42,744 nucleotides of DNA from Chloroflexota bacterium (GCA_030550625.1 JAUQOZ010000326.1:1-42744), one strand, 5' to 3'. Counted from the stretch's first letter, positions 1 through 9,140 are shown. Program-made: numbers and translations. Notes: generated from the sequence alone by a model not told the origin.

Positions 1-276
1 GCCGTGCGGCACCATCCTGTGCCAGCACCCCTCACCCCATCGCACCGCCCAGCGCTATCAGTGGGCAAGGCCATCCATACCGTTCCCCGCACCGCCGCGC
101 GGCACCATCCTGAGCCAGCACCCCTCACCCCGTCACACCGCCCAGCGCTATCAGTGGGCAAGGCCATCCATACCGTTCCCCGCACCGCCGTGCGGCTCCA
201 TCCTGAGCCAGCGCCCATCACCCCATCGCACCGCCCAGCGCAACCTCCCGTTTCCCACCGCCGTGCGGCTCTCTAA
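1..276. repeat. 93-bp tandem repeat array (about 3 units, runs off the left edge)
   Basis: The segment beginning GCCGTGCGGCACCATCCTG at 1 recurs at 94 and 187 (period 93) and, after a 73-bp shortened unit, at 260. The units are nearly identical. One strand is open across the array because 93 is a multiple of 3, but the conceptual product is a low-complexity Pro/His repeat with no start context, so I do not call a gene. The array probably continues to the left of the window. Confidence 0.8.
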
Positions 277-475
277 CCCCAACCGCACCCCACCGTCCGT
301 CCCCGCCATAAACAGCGCGCAGGATAGGCCTGCCTCATCATGCAGCCCATCCTGCGCTTGGTCTCCCCCTCGCCATTGACAATATACCACGAAGATGAAT
401 AATACCTGAATAGAAGCGCACACCCGTGACATTGCAACGATCTCGTCATTGCTCGGCAAGCCATCCCCCCTCTCC
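277..475. other. intergenic stretch, no gene seen
   Basis: No credible coding region, RNA gene or clear promoter was seen between the two repeat arrays. The short open frames here overlap one another and have no ribosome binding sites. Confidence 0.5.
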
Positions 476-655
476 CCGTTCACCGGGAGAGGAGCCGGGG
501 GTGAGGAGTCACAACTGCCGTTCACCGGGAGAGGAGCCGGGGGTGAGGAGTCACAACTGCCGTTCACCGGGAGAGGAACCGGGGGTAAGGGGTCACAACT
601 GCCGTTCACCGGGAGAGAGGCCGGGGGTGAGGGGTCACAACTGCCGTTCACGGGA
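476..655. repeat. 42-bp tandem repeat array, about 5 units, each holding a palindrome
   Basis: Units start with CCGTTCACCGGGAGAGG at 476, 518, 560, 602 and 644 (period exactly 42), the last one partial. The run TCTCCCCGTTCACCGGGAGAGG at the array start is an inverted repeat (CTCTCCC-like against GGGAGAG), so each unit can form a REP-like hairpin. It lies upstream of uvrC. Confidence 0.85.
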
Positions 656-717
656 AGCAAGACAGGTAGCGGAACGAATCCCTAGCCACATTCGCCGAGC
701 ACACGCTCGTTTTGGAT

Positions 718-723
718 TATACT
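718..723 (+). promoter_or_regulatory. possible -10 element (TATACT) for uvrC
   Basis: TATACT ends seven bases before the uvrC ATG at 731. No good -35 hexamer is visible at 17 bp. If the element is used, transcription would start at or beside the ATG and give a leaderless mRNA, which agrees with the absence of a Shine-Dalgarno sequence. Confidence 0.35.
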
Positions 724-730
724 ACCGCGT

Positions 731-2695
731 ATGGATCTCTCTCATACTGCTGTGCGTGATCACGCCGCGTTTCTTGAGCGGCTCCGCTTAGTGCCCGATC
801 AGCCGGGTGTCTACCTCTGGAAAGACGCCACCGGTCGCTTGCTCTACGTTGGTAAGAGCAAGCGGCTGCGCGACCGCATGCGCTCGTATTTCGGCTCGCC
901 GCGCAGCCTCAACGGCAAAACGCGCCGGCTAGTCAGCCATATCGCCGATTTTGAGATTATCGTCACCCAGAGCGAGTTAGAGGCGCTGCTGCTTGAGATG
1001 AATTTGATTAAACAGCATCGCCCGCCATATAACATTTTGCTTAAAGACGATAAAACCTACCCGTATATCAAAGTGACCGTCAACGAAGAGTGGCCGCGCG
1101 TCTTCGCCACCCGGCAGGTGCTCAACGACGGCGCGCGCTATTTTGGCCCCTACGCCAGCGCCGGTTCGGTCTACCATGCCCTCGATATTCTCAATCGCCT
1201 GTTCGCCTTCCGCCCGCCCTACGAATGCAAAGACGATAAGTTCAACCGTCACCGCAAGCTCGGCAAGCCCTGCCTCTACCACCAGATGCGCCGTTGTTTG
1301 GGGCCGTGTGTGCCGGGGTTGGTGACGAAAGAAGCCTACCGGCAGGCGATCGACTCGGTTTGCCGCTTCCTTGAGGGCAAGAGTGACCAAATCGTGCGCG
1401 AGTTGCGCGCGCAGATGGAAGAGGCCGCCGAGCGGCTTGAGTTCGAGCGCGCCGCCTATCTGCGTGATCGGATTCAAGCTATCGCAAAGATTTCTGAGCG
1501 CCAGCAGGTGCTGCGCACGGTTGATACCGACCAAGATGTGATCGCGTTTGCCCGCGAAGACGGCAGCGCCGTGGTGCAGGTGCTCTTTATTCGCGGCGGC
1601 AAGCTGATTAACGCCGAGCCGTTTACCTTGCAGGGGGCCGAAGACGAGAGCGACGAGGCGTTGCTCACGTCGTTCCTTACCCAGTTTTACCAGAATGCTC
1701 CCAGCATTCCGCCGAGCCTGTTGCTGGCCGATCATGTCGAAGAACCGCTGATTATCGCGTCGTGGCTGCAACAGAAGAGCGGGCACCGGGTCGAGATTAC
1801 CGTGCCTCGTCGCGGCGAGAAGAAGCAATTGGTCGAGATGGCTGCCGCCAATGCCCGCCAGAAGTTGCGCGAAATCCGCGAGCAGTGGCTCAATTCCGAG
1901 CAGCGAGCAGTCGCGGCCTTGAGCGAGTTGCGCGATCTGCTGGAGTTACCCGCCCTGCCGCGCCGGATCGAGTGCTACGATGTCTCGAATACCCAAGGCC
2001 AGCAGTCGGTGGCTAGTATGGTCGTCTTCGAGCACGGCGAGCCGCGCCCCGCCCACTACCGCCGCTTCAAGATCAAGACGGTCAGCGGCGCCAATGATGT
2101 CGCCTCGTTGCGCGAGGTGATCAGTCGCCGCTTCCGCCGCGCCGCCGAGGCTCTCGGCGAAGCGCAGCAGGCCGCTGCCGCCGTCGAGATCGAAGGCGAC
2201 AGCGAGCCATCAGCGACCGAGACGAGCGACGCCGATCGGCAGGCGCTCGAACGCTGGGCCGATCTGCCCGATCTGCTGTTGGTTGACGGCGGGCCGGCGC
2301 AGGTGGCGGCGGCGCAGGCCGCCTTGCACGAATTGGGTTTTGCCCAGATTCCAGTAGTTGGCGTGGCCAAAGGCCCCGATCGCAACCGGTTTGATCTGGT
2401 GCGCGCCGGCAGCGAGCCGCTTGTGCTGGCCCGCGACAGCAAGGCGCTGGCCCTTGTGCAGCGGATCGACGAAGAGGCCCACCGCTTCGCTATCGCCTAC
2501 CATCGCAAACTGCGCAATAAGGCCGCCCTCCGCTCGCCGCTCGAAGAGATTCCGGGGATTGGCCCGAAACGCAAACGCGCCTTGCTCAAGGCGTTTGGTT
2601 CCCTTGACGGTATCCGCCGGGCAAGCGTTGACGAGATCGCCGCTGTGCCCGGTATGACCCGCAAAGCCGCTGAAGAGTTAAAGAGTTTGCTCTAG
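731..2695 (+). CDS. uvrC: UvrABC system protein C (excinuclease subunit)
   Basis: This is the incision nuclease of nucleotide excision repair, which cuts the damaged strand on both sides of the lesion marked by UvrA/UvrB. The 654-residue length is normal. The N-terminal GIY-YIG nuclease is visible as GVYLWKD and LLYVGKSK (residues 27-45). A UVR coiled-coil motif for UvrB contact lies near residues 215-250 (LEFERAAYLRDRI). The RNase H-like endonuclease half starts at ECYDVSNTQG with Asp417 and includes LLLVDGGPAQ. A C-terminal tandem helix-hairpin-helix follows (EIPGIGPKRKRALL). A low-complexity insert (about residues 475-510, Ala/Glu-rich) sits within the endonuclease half. No Shine-Dalgarno precedes the ATG. 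It ends 15 bp before the carboxylase gene, so the two are probably co-transcribed. Confidence 0.96.
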   Translation: MDLSHTAVRDHAAFLERLRLVPDQPGVYLWKDATGRLLYVGKSKRLRDRMRSYFGSPRSLNGKTRRLVSHIADFEIIVTQSELEALLLEMNLIKQHRPPYNILLKDDKTYPYIKVTVNEEWPRVFATRQVLNDGARYFGPYASAGSVYHALDILNRLFAFRPPYECKDDKFNRHRKLGKPCLYHQMRRCLGPCVPGLVTKEAYRQAIDSVCRFLEGKSDQIVRELRAQMEEAAERLEFERAAYLRDRIQAIAKISERQQVLRTVDTDQDVIAFAREDGSAVVQVLFIRGGKLINAEPFTLQGAEDESDEALLTSFLTQFYQNAPSIPPSLLLADHVEEPLIIASWLQQKSGHRVEITVPRRGEKKQLVEMAAANARQKLREIREQWLNSEQRAVAALSELRDLLELPALPRRIECYDVSNTQGQQSVASMVVFEHGEPRPAHYRRFKIKTVSGANDVASLREVISRRFRRAAEALGEAQQAAAAVEIEGDSEPSATETSDADRQALERWADLPDLLLVDGGPAQVAAAQAALHELGFAQIPVVGVAKGPDRNRFDLVRAGSEPLVLARDSKALALVQRIDEEAHRFAIAYHRKLRNKAALRSPLEEIPGIGPKRKRALLKAFGSLDGIRRASVDEIAAVPGMTRKAAEELKSLL

Positions 2696-2700
2696 CCGCC

Positions 2701-2705
2701 GGAGG
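2701..2705 (+). promoter_or_regulatory. ribosome binding site GGAGG of the carboxylase gene
   Basis: A full GGAGG lies five bases before the ATG at 2711, inside the 15-bp gap after uvrC, and fixes the start. Confidence 0.7.
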
Positions 2706-2710
2706 CAGCG

Positions 2711-4318
2711 ATGTCGATCATTCATTCGCACGTGCAAACCAACAGCCCCGATTTTCAAGCCAATTTCGCCCACCACCAAGCCTTGGCTGCCGACCTGCGC
2801 GAACGGTTGGCCAAAATCCGGCAGGGCGGCGGCCCTGAGCAGCGCCGCCGCCACGAAGAGCGTGGCAAGCTCTTTGTCCGTGACCGGATCGACACCTTGA
2901 TCGATCCCGATAGCGCCTTTCTCGAAATTGGCGCGCTGGCCGCCTACAACGTCTACGAGGAAGAGGTGCCCGCCGCCGGAATTGTCTGCGGCATTGGCCG
3001 CGTCGCCGGTCGTCCGGTGATGATCGTCGCCAACGATGCCACCGTCAAGGGCGGCACCTACTTCCCGCTCACCGTCAAAAAGCACCTGCGCGCCCAAGAG
3101 ATTGCCCGCGAAAATCGCTTGCCCTGCATCTATCTGGTTGATAGCGGCGGCGCCTATCTGCCCTTGCAGAGCGAGGTCTTCCCCGATCGCGACCACTTTG
3201 GCCGCATCTTCTACAATCAGGCCCAGATGTCCGCCGAAGGCATTCCCCAGATCGCCTGCGTGATGGGCAGTTGCACCGCCGGCGGAGCCTATGTGCCGGC
3301 CATGAGCGATGAAGTGGTGATTGTGAAGGGCAACGGCACCATCTTCCTCGGCGGGCCGCCGCTGGTCAAGGCCGCTACCGGCGAAGAGGTCACCGCCGAA
3401 GAACTGGGCGGGGCCGATGTCCATACCCGCATCTCCGGCGTCGCCGACTACTTCGCCAACGACGACCGCGAGGCGCTAGCGATTGTGCGCGATATTGTCG
3501 CCAATCTGGGGCCGCGCCAGCGCGCCCAATGGGAGCTGCGCGATCCCGAACCGCCGCGTTACGATCCGCGCGAAATCTACGGCATCCTGCCGCGCGATTT
3601 CCGCCAGAGCTACGACGTGCGCGAGGTAATTGCCCGCATCGTCGATGGCAGCCGTTTCCACGAGTTTAAGGCGCGCTACGGCACCACGCTCGTCTGCGGT
3701 TTCGCCCATATCGAAGGCTTCCCGGTCGGCATCCTCGCCAACAACGGCATTCTGTTCAGCGAAAGCTCGCTCAAGGGCGCGCACTTCATCGAGCTGTGCA
3801 GCGCGCGCAATATTCCGCTTGTCTTTTTGCAAAACATCACCGGCTTTATGGTCGGCAAGCAATACGAAAACGGCGGCATCGCCAAAGACGGGGCCAAGCT
3901 AGTGACCGCGGTGAGCTGCACCAATGTGCCGAAGTTTACCGTCATCATCGGCGGCAGCTTCGGGGCCGGCAACTACGGCATGTGCGGGAGAGCCTACCAG
4001 CCGCGCCAGCTCTGGATGTGGCCTAATGCCCGCATTAGCGTGATGGGGGGAACGCAGGCCGCGAACGTGCTCCTCACGGTGCGCCGCGATAACCTGCGCG
4101 CCCGCGGCCAAGACATGACCCCCGAAGAGCAAGAGCGGTTTATGGCGCCGATTTTAGCCAAATACGAACAGGAGGGCCACCCCTACTACGCCAGCGCCCG
4201 TTTGTGGGACGACGGCGTGATCGATCCGGTCGAGACGCGCCGGGTCTTGGCGCTCGGTCTGGCCGCCGCCGCCGAAGCGCCGGTGCAACCGACTCGCTTC
4301 GGCGTCTTTCGCATGTAG
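2711..4318 (+). CDS. acyl-CoA carboxylase beta (carboxyltransferase) subunit, probably methylcrotonyl-CoA carboxylase
   Basis: It transfers carboxyl from carboxybiotin to an acyl-CoA in the cytoplasm. At 535 residues it has the length of methylcrotonyl-CoA carboxylase beta subunits. The two crotonase-like halves are visible: acyl-CoA site segments [11 protein letters not shown] and [17 protein letters not shown], and [16 protein letters not shown] in the N half; [29 protein letters not shown] and [16 protein letters not shown] in the C half. The oxyanion glycines in [11 protein letters not shown] and [13 protein letters not shown] favour methylcrotonyl-CoA over propionyl-CoA carboxylase, whose motif usually reads differently. 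That choice is from memory of the families. No biotin carboxylase or biotin carrier subunit lies in the window, so the partner must be elsewhere. It follows uvrC closely and precedes a DUF58 gene by 7 bp. Confidence 0.88.
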   Translation: MSIIHSHVQTNSPDFQANFAHHQALAADLRERLAKIRQGGGPEQRRRHEERGKLFVRDRIDTLIDPDSAFLEIGALAAYNVYEEEVPAAGIVCGIGRVAGRPVMIVANDATVKGGTYFPLTVKKHLRAQEIARENRLPCIYLVDSGGAYLPLQSEVFPDRDHFGRIFYNQAQMSAEGIPQIACVMGSCTAGGAYVPAMSDEVVIVKGNGTIFLGGPPLVKAATGEEVTAEELGGADVHTRISGVADYFANDDREALAIVRDIVANLGPRQRAQWELRDPEPPRYDPREIYGILPRDFRQSYDVREVIARIVDGSRFHEFKARYGTTLVCGFAHIEGFPVGILANNGILFSESSLKGAHFIELCSARNIPLVFLQNITGFMVGKQYENGGIAKDGAKLVTAVSCTNVPKFTVIIGGSFGAGNYGMCGRAYQPRQLWMWPNARISVMGGTQAANVLLTVRRDNLRARGQDMTPEEQERFMAPILAKYEQEGHPYYASARLWDDGVIDPVETRRVLALGLAAAAEAPVQPTRFGVFRM

Positions 4319-4325
4319 GCGCGCG

Positions 4326-5495
4326 ATGACCTTCCTCCGCGCCATCACCATCGTTCTGCTGATCTGGCTGATCTTCGCTCCTAACCCGGTGATCAGCCTG
4401 ACCGTGTATGTCTTAATCGGTGTGCAGGTGATCGCGTGGCTCTGGCCGCGAATCGCGGGTCAGCAGATCGAATGGCGGCGGCAAGCGCCTCTCGTATTAT
4501 CACCCAACGAGCCGGGCGAAATTACGATCACGATTACCTACCGGGGTCGCTTGCCGCTGCCATACCTCGTCATCACCGAAGACATCCCGCCCGCCCTCAG
4601 CGCCGCCGCGCGCAAGCAGTGGGTGATCAGCCTTGCCCCCGGCCAACAACAGGTGTTGCGCTATACCATCCAAAGCCGCCAGCGCGGCCTCTATTGGCTG
4701 GGGCCATTGCGGATGTCGATCGGCGCCGTGCTCGATCTGAACGAAGTCCAGTTGGTCGAACAGCAGCAGACCCCGGTGACCATCATTCCCACGGTAATAC
4801 CATTGCCGCTGCTCCACCTGCCGGCTGGGTTGCCCTTCAGCCACGAACGGCAGCGCCTAAGTCTGTTTGACGATCCGGCGCAAAAGATTGGCGTGCGCCC
4901 CTACCGCCCCGGCGATTCGCCGCGCCGGATGGATTGGAAGACCAGCGCCCGGCTCGGCGAGTTGCAGGTGCGCGAATTGGCGCCAGTCATCGCCCGCGAG
5001 ACACTGATCGCGCTTGAGTTTAGCGAAACCGCGTACCGGGGCCGCTTCGCCCGTGATGATCGCGAGCGCGCAGTGATCGCCGCCGCGTCGCTGGCGACCG
5101 CGCTGATCAACCGCCGCCAAGCGGTTGGTCTGTGCAGCAACGGCTACGATCCGCTAACCGATGAGCCCATCGCCCCGTTGCCGCCGGCGGCTGATCTCGA
5201 GCATCTGCGCGAGATCTTAGCCCGGCTCGGACGGATTGAACCTGAGCACAGCAGCCCGTTTCTTACTGATCTCATTGCCGCTGACCGGTACTTGAGCTGG
5301 GGTGGTACACTGATGATTATCACCGCCGCGCTGGATGACCGCTGGCTAGCCGATCTCACAACGCTCAGCCAACGTGGTTTGCACATCGCCGTCGCCTTGG
5401 CCGAACCGGGGCCAACCGATATCCTTCTGGCGCGCCGCTATGGCCTGACTGCCTATCGGATCGATCGTACCGGCGCTATCGTACCAGAGGCGTAA
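4326..5495 (+). CDS. DUF58 domain membrane-anchored protein
   Basis: The 389-residue protein starts with two hydrophobic segments (residues 3-18 and 22-38), which give a membrane anchor. A beta-rich region follows, and then the DUF58 signature near residues 195-220: RPYRPGDSPRRMDWK, then TSARLGELQVRE. The C-terminal part resembles a von Willebrand A fold (FSETAYRG as a degenerate metal site; LMIITAALDD). DUF58 proteins usually stand next to a MoxR ATPase and a transglutaminase-like membrane protein; neither is present here, so its partner set is incomplete or dispersed. The molecular role is unknown. It begins 7 bp after the carboxylase stop with only a weak ribosome binding site, consistent with read-through from upstream. 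Confidence 0.85.
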   Translation: MTFLRAITIVLLIWLIFAPNPVISLTVYVLIGVQVIAWLWPRIAGQQIEWRRQAPLVLSPNEPGEITITITYRGRLPLPYLVITEDIPPALSAAARKQWVISLAPGQQQVLRYTIQSRQRGLYWLGPLRMSIGAVLDLNEVQLVEQQQTPVTIIPTVIPLPLLHLPAGLPFSHERQRLSLFDDPAQKIGVRPYRPGDSPRRMDWKTSARLGELQVRELAPVIARETLIALEFSETAYRGRFARDDRERAVIAAASLATALINRRQAVGLCSNGYDPLTDEPIAPLPPAADLEHLREILARLGRIEPEHSSPFLTDLIAADRYLSWGGTLMIITAALDDRWLADLTTLSQRGLHIAVALAEPGPTDILLARRYGLTAYRIDRTGAIVPEA

Positions 5496-5549
5496 AAGCG
5501 CCGCTTCCCGTCGTTTATACCGGTGCAGCATTATTGCAGGAGGTTCCGT

Positions 5550-6467
5550 ATGCTCCGCATCGCTGAAGAAGTTTCTACTGCCCTCGAAGAGGGTCGGGCT
5601 GTGGTAGCCCTTGAAAGCACTCTGATTAGCCACGGCTTGCCCTACCCGCAGAATCTGGCTGTGGCCGAAGGGTTAGAGGCCGAAGTGCGCGCAGCGGGGG
5701 CTGTGCCGGCGACGATCGGCCTGATCGAAGGCGTGCCGGTGATCGGGTTGAATGGCAACGAACTGGAACGGCTAGCCACTGGCGGCGAACGGGTGCGCAA
5801 GCTGAGCCGGCGCGATATCAGCGCCGCGATCGTTGAACGGGCTGATGGCGCGACTACTGTAGCCGCGACGATGGCGCTAGCTGCCGCTGCTGGGATCGAA
5901 GTCTTCGCCACCGGCGGGATCGGCGGCGTTCATCGCGGCGCCATCCACAGTTGGGATGTCAGCGCCGATCTGACCGAACTGGGCCGCACGCCGGTGTTGG
6001 TGGTCTGCGCTGGCGCGAAAGCGATCCTTGACCTGCCGGCCACCCTCGAATACCTTGAAACGCAAGGCGTGCCAGTGGTTGGCTATCAGACCAACGAATT
6101 TCCCGCGTTTTACACCCCGCACAGTGGCTTGCCGGTCGCCGCCGTTGCGGCTGACGCGCTAGCTGCGGCTCGCATGTGGCGCCTGCAACGCCGCTACCGT
6201 AACTTTGCCGCGCCGGGAGGCATGCTGCTCTGTGTGCCGCCCCCCGAACGCAGCGCCCTCGAACGCGAAGCGGTCGAAGCCGCCATTGCGCGCGCGCTGG
6301 CGCGCGCTGAAGCGGAAGGGGTGCGCGGGCCAGCAGTTACCCCCTTCCTCTTAGCCGCAATGGCCGAAGAGACCAGCGGCGAAAGTATCGAAACTAACAT
6401 TGCCTTGCTGCGAAACAATACCCGTGTCGCCGCTGAAGTCGCCGTTCGGATCAGTGAATTAGGATAA
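5550..6467 (+). CDS. psuG: pseudouridine-5'-phosphate glycosidase
   Basis: It splits pseudouridine 5'-phosphate reversibly into uracil and ribose 5-phosphate, a step in pseudouridine salvage. The 305-residue product shows the family signatures: VALESTLISHGLPYPQN (residues 20-36), the P-A-T-I-G-L-I-E-G segment, KLSRRDI, TTVAATM, FATGGIGGVHRG, and VGYQTNEFPAFY. The Glu of ALEST and the Lys of KLSRRD correspond to known active-site residues of the fold. I place the start at 5550 because AGGAGG at 5538-5543 lies six bases before that ATG. An in-frame GTG at 5523 would precede the ribosome binding site. The usual partner, pseudouridine kinase psuK, is not in the window. Confidence 0.93.
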   Translation: MLRIAEEVSTALEEGRAVVALESTLISHGLPYPQNLAVAEGLEAEVRAAGAVPATIGLIEGVPVIGLNGNELERLATGGERVRKLSRRDISAAIVERADGATTVAATMALAAAAGIEVFATGGIGGVHRGAIHSWDVSADLTELGRTPVLVVCAGAKAILDLPATLEYLETQGVPVVGYQTNEFPAFYTPHSGLPVAAVAADALAAARMWRLQRRYRNFAAPGGMLLCVPPPERSALEREAVEAAIARALARAEAEGVRGPAVTPFLLAAMAEETSGESIETNIALLRNNTRVAAEVAVRISELG

Positions 6468-6499
6468 CCGAGTATGTGAACAAACGGTGTGCAAAGTAC

Positions 6500-6528
6500 T
6501 TGACAAATTGCGTTATCACTCGTATACT
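6500..6528 (+). promoter_or_regulatory. consensus sigma-70 promoter of the sigma factor gene
   Basis: TTGACA at 6500-6505 and TATACT at 6523-6528 are separated by exactly 17 bp. The expected start is about 6535, giving a leader of about 170 nt before the ATG at 6706. Confidence 0.85.
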
Positions 6529-6533
6529 AACAT

Positions 6534-6652
6534 TCGCTGTTATCAGATAGAACAGCGAGTGCCGCCATATCCTCGGCGGTTCTGACCTCACACGTTACCC
6601 CGTTTCGTTACGTGCTGGGCGCCTCTGATGGCATCTCCGCGCAAGCGGAGAT
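6534..6652 (+). promoter_or_regulatory. structured 5' leader with at least two perfect hairpins
   Basis: TCGCTGTT (6534-6541) pairs perfectly with AACAGCGA (6551-6558) around a 9-nt loop at the very 5' end of the predicted transcript. ATCTCCGC (6633-6640) pairs with GCGGAGAT (6645-6652) around a GCAA tetraloop, 53 bases before the start codon. CCGCC/GGCGG near 6562-6580 may form a third stem. The second hairpin is followed by a moderately T-rich stretch (TTTTGTCTTGT), so attenuation is possible but unproven. Confidence 0.5.
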
Positions 6653-6705
6653 AAATGGTGTTTTGTCTTGTCATAGCTGCATAGTTTAGGCAGGAGTGCC
6701 CGCCA

Positions 6706-7743
6706 ATGCTCAAGCGTCGACCATCAAGCTGGGAACACGAAGATGCGCCGCTCTCTACGCACGAGCGCGCTGACCGTTTCGGGCACGAAGAAGATTTGCT
6801 CTCACCCGATCTGAGCGAGGTTGAACGGATCGAGCCATCCCTCGATGCCGTGCAGCACTACCTGCAAGAGATCGGTCGTGTCTCATTGCTTACCGCTGCC
6901 GAAGAGATCGAATTGGCCGAGCGGATCGAGCGCGGCAATGAAGCGGAAGCGCGTCTTGCTTCCGCAACCGATCTCACGCCACGCGAGCGGTGTGAACTGC
7001 TCAAAGCCGTGCAACAAGGCGAAGATGCGCGCCGCCACCTGATTCAGGCCAACCTGCGGCTCGTGGTCAGCATCGCTAAGAAGTATGTTGGCCGCGGCCT
7101 CTCGCTGCTCGACCTGATCCAAGAGGGTAATATCGGCTTGATGCGGGCGGTCGAGAAATTCGATTACCACAAAGGCAATCGCTTCAGCACCTACGCCACG
7201 TGGTGGATCCGGCAGGCCGTCACCCGCGCGATCGCCGAGCAAGGCCGCACCATCCGGCTGCCGGTGCATATGAGCGAGTCGGTTGGGCAGGTCAAGCGCA
7301 TTGCAGACCGCTTGGCCCAATCGCTCGAGCGCCAGCCGACTGCCGAAGAGATTGCCATGGCCCTCGGCCAGCCGGTCGAGCGCATCCAGCGCGTGCTTGA
7401 AGCATCACGCCGGCCCGTCTCGCTCGAAACGCCGGTCGGCGATGAGGGTGAGCATACGCTTGGCGATTTCATCACCGACGAGGAGCTGCCAACTCCCGGT
7501 GAAGTGGCTGCGCAGAAGCTGCTGCGCCGCGATCTGTGCGCTGCGCTCGACCAACTCAACGAACGCGAGCGCCGGATCATCGATCTGCGCTACGGCCTCG
7601 TCGATGGTCGCCGTCGCACGCTCGAAGAGGTCGGGCGCGTGCTCGGCATGACCCGCGAGCGCGCGCGCCAAATCGAGGCCGAGGCCCTTCGCCGCCTGCG
7701 CAGTCCCGAAGTCGGTCAGCATCTGCGGGATTATCTCGAATAA
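6706..7743 (+). CDS. RNA polymerase sigma-70 family factor (RpoD/SigA type, short)
   Basis: The 345-residue protein directs RNA polymerase to promoters. Region 1.2 is at about 46-78 ([13 protein letters not shown]). Region 2 contains [16 protein letters not shown] and [20 protein letters not shown], followed by [17 protein letters not shown] for -10 recognition and melting. Region 3 begins near RLPVHMSE. Region 4 ends with [19 protein letters not shown], the -35-reading helix-turn-helix. Region 1.1 is absent. Region 2 and 4 conservation fits a primary or a group 2 sigma factor; I cannot tell which. The start is supported by GGCAGGAG at 6689-6696. It stands alone, with its own promoter and a terminator-like palindrome behind it. 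Confidence 0.95.
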   Translation: MLKRRPSSWEHEDAPLSTHERADRFGHEEDLLSPDLSEVERIEPSLDAVQHYLQEIGRVSLLTAAEEIELAERIERGNEAEARLASATDLTPRERCELLKAVQQGEDARRHLIQANLRLVVSIAKKYVGRGLSLLDLIQEGNIGLMRAVEKFDYHKGNRFSTYATWWIRQAVTRAIAEQGRTIRLPVHMSESVGQVKRIADRLAQSLERQPTAEEIAMALGQPVERIQRVLEASRRPVSLETPVGDEGEHTLGDFITDEELPTPGEVAAQKLLRRDLCAALDQLNERERRIIDLRYGLVDGRRRTLEEVGRVLGMTRERARQIEAEALRRLRSPEVGQHLRDYLE

Positions 7744-7766
7744 GGGTGTGAGTGGCGGGGTATGGT

Positions 7767-7791
7767 AGGGGCAGGTTTACAACCTGCCCCT
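7767..7791 (+). terminator. perfect 11-bp hairpin after the sigma factor gene
   Basis: AGGGGCAGGTT (7767-7777), loop TAC, AACCTGCCCCT (7781-7791), then TGCTGTTTTCTT. The stem and following T's suit a rho-independent terminator. The sequence also looks like a dispersed REP element used as one. Confidence 0.65.
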
Positions 7792-7904
7792 GCTGTTTTC
7801 TTGGCTCATCACGTTTCACTGATGGAATGACTAAAAAAGCCGACCACCGTCACTCGATACATTTGCTATTATCATGTTCGCGTATCGTTGGCGCTATTGC
7901 CGCC

Positions 7905-7910
7905 TATAAT
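7905..7910 (+). promoter_or_regulatory. possible -10 element (TATAAT) for the ATPase/DUF4276 pair
   Basis: A perfect TATAAT lies 43 bases before the ATG at 7953. The -35 region (around 7882-7887) is poor. GAAGGA at 7939-7944 is the ribosome binding site. Confidence 0.45.
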
Positions 7911-7952
7911 TGAAACGAGCAAGATCGCTGCCCGGTTTGAAGGAATCACACG

Positions 7953-9140
7953 ATGCAACACATGATGCAAATCGAAAGCCTAGAGATTGAAAATTACCGC
8001 CTGTTTCGTAAGACAAGCTTCACTGACTTGCCTCGGATGGTGGTTATTGTTGGCCCAAATGGTTCTGGTAAGAGCACCCTCTTCGATATCTTTAGCTTTT
8101 TGAAACAAGCGCTTATCCAAAATGTCGCCGTCGCCGTCGCTCAGCGCGGCGGCTTTCGTGAACTAGTGAGCCGCGGCGAAAAAGGCCCCATCAGCCTTAC
8201 TATTAAATTTCGCGAAAGTACTGGACGACTCGCGACCTATATGCTCAAAATTGGTCTTGACCAAGGCCGGCCTGTGGTTGAACGCGAGATCCTAAAGTTT
8301 CGCCGTGGCAAGCATGGGAAACCATGGCATTTTGTTGATTTTTCGCGCGGCAAGGGAACGGCAATTACGAATGAAGAGAAATATGGGCAAGCTGGCATTC
8401 AAGAAGAACGGCAAGAGTATGTGCTTGATGATCCCAGCGTACTAGCAATTAAAGGACTGGGACAGTTCAAAGAGTTTCGGGTGGTTTCCGAATTTCGCAG
8501 TTTGATCGAGAATTGGCATATCTCTGACTTTCACATTAGCGATGCACGCCCTAGCATTGATGCCGGATATGCTGAACATCTCTCTGTTCATGGCGAAAAT
8601 GTCGCTCAAGTGGCGCACTATCTGTATGAGCACCATCCACAAGTATTTAGGCGAATTCTAGAGGCAATGCGTCGCCGTGTTCCCGGCATCGAGGATGTTG
8701 ACGCAAAAATCACTGAGGATGGCCGCCTCGTACTTCGTTTTAGAGATGGTTCTTTTCAAGACCCCTTTGTTGCCCGGTACGTTTCAGATGGAACCATTAA
8801 GATGTTTGCCTATCTCGTCTTGCTCTACGATCCGAAACCGCATCCATTGTTGGCCGTTGAAGAGCCTGAGAACCAACTGTACCCTATCCTGCTGCACGAG
8901 TTGGCCGAGGAATTCCGCGAATATGCCCAACGCGGCGGGCAGGTGTTTGTCTCTACCCACTCACCAGATTTCCTCAACGCAGTGAAACTCGAAGAAATTT
9001 ATTGGCTTGAGAAGCAGAATGGTTTCAGTACGGCGCGCCGTGTCTCAGACAGCGAACTACTGCGTCATTTGGTCGCTGAGGGTGATCGACCCGGTATGCT
9101 GTGGCGGCAAGGCCTTTTTACTGAAGTCGAACGGGTATGA
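7953..9140 (+). CDS. AAA family (RecF/OLD-like, AAA_21) ATPase, putative defence protein
   Basis: The 395-residue cytoplasmic ATPase has an SMC/RecF-type head. LEIENYRLF precedes Walker A GPNGSGKST (residues 34-42). A signature-like VSDGTIKMFAYL lies near residue 275. Walker B is LLAVEEPENQLYP and the switch is VFVSTHSPDFLN. There is no long coiled coil and no fused nuclease domain. The following gene overlaps it by the ATGA tetranucleotide and encodes a TOPRIM-like DUF4276 protein. Such ATPase/nuclease-like pairs are typical of phage-defence modules (related in layout to OLD, RloA/RloB and AbiL systems). The DNA is visibly AT-richer and less biased in codon third positions than its neighbours, suggesting acquisition. 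Defence function is inference; an uncharacterised DNA-repair role is the alternative. Confidence 0.85.
   Translation: MQHMMQIESLEIENYRLFRKTSFTDLPRMVVIVGPNGSGKSTLFDIFSFLKQALIQNVAVAVAQRGGFRELVSRGEKGPISLTIKFRESTGRLATYMLKIGLDQGRPVVEREILKFRRGKHGKPWHFVDFSRGKGTAITNEEKYGQAGIQEERQEYVLDDPSVLAIKGLGQFKEFRVVSEFRSLIENWHISDFHISDARPSIDAGYAEHLSVHGENVAQVAHYLYEHHPQVFRRILEAMRRRVPGIEDVDAKITEDGRLVLRFRDGSFQDPFVARYVSDGTIKMFAYLVLLYDPKPHPLLAVEEPENQLYPILLHELAEEFREYAQRGGQVFVSTHSPDFLNAVKLEEIYWLEKQNGFSTARRVSDSELLRHLVAEGDRPGMLWRQGLFTEVERV

Noticed and set aside
4..276. 90-residue open frame of Pro/His repeats
   Set aside because: It is the translation of a 93-bp tandem repeat, open only because the period is a multiple of three; no ribosome binding site or homology.
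476..655. CRISPR array in the regular 42-bp repeats
   Set aside because: Units are contiguous with no unique spacers, and no cas genes are present. The same applies to the arrays at 20421 and 30132.
977..1828. 283-residue minus-strand frame inside uvrC
   Set aside because: It is the shadow of a GC-rich coding region; uvrC motifs are on the plus strand throughout.
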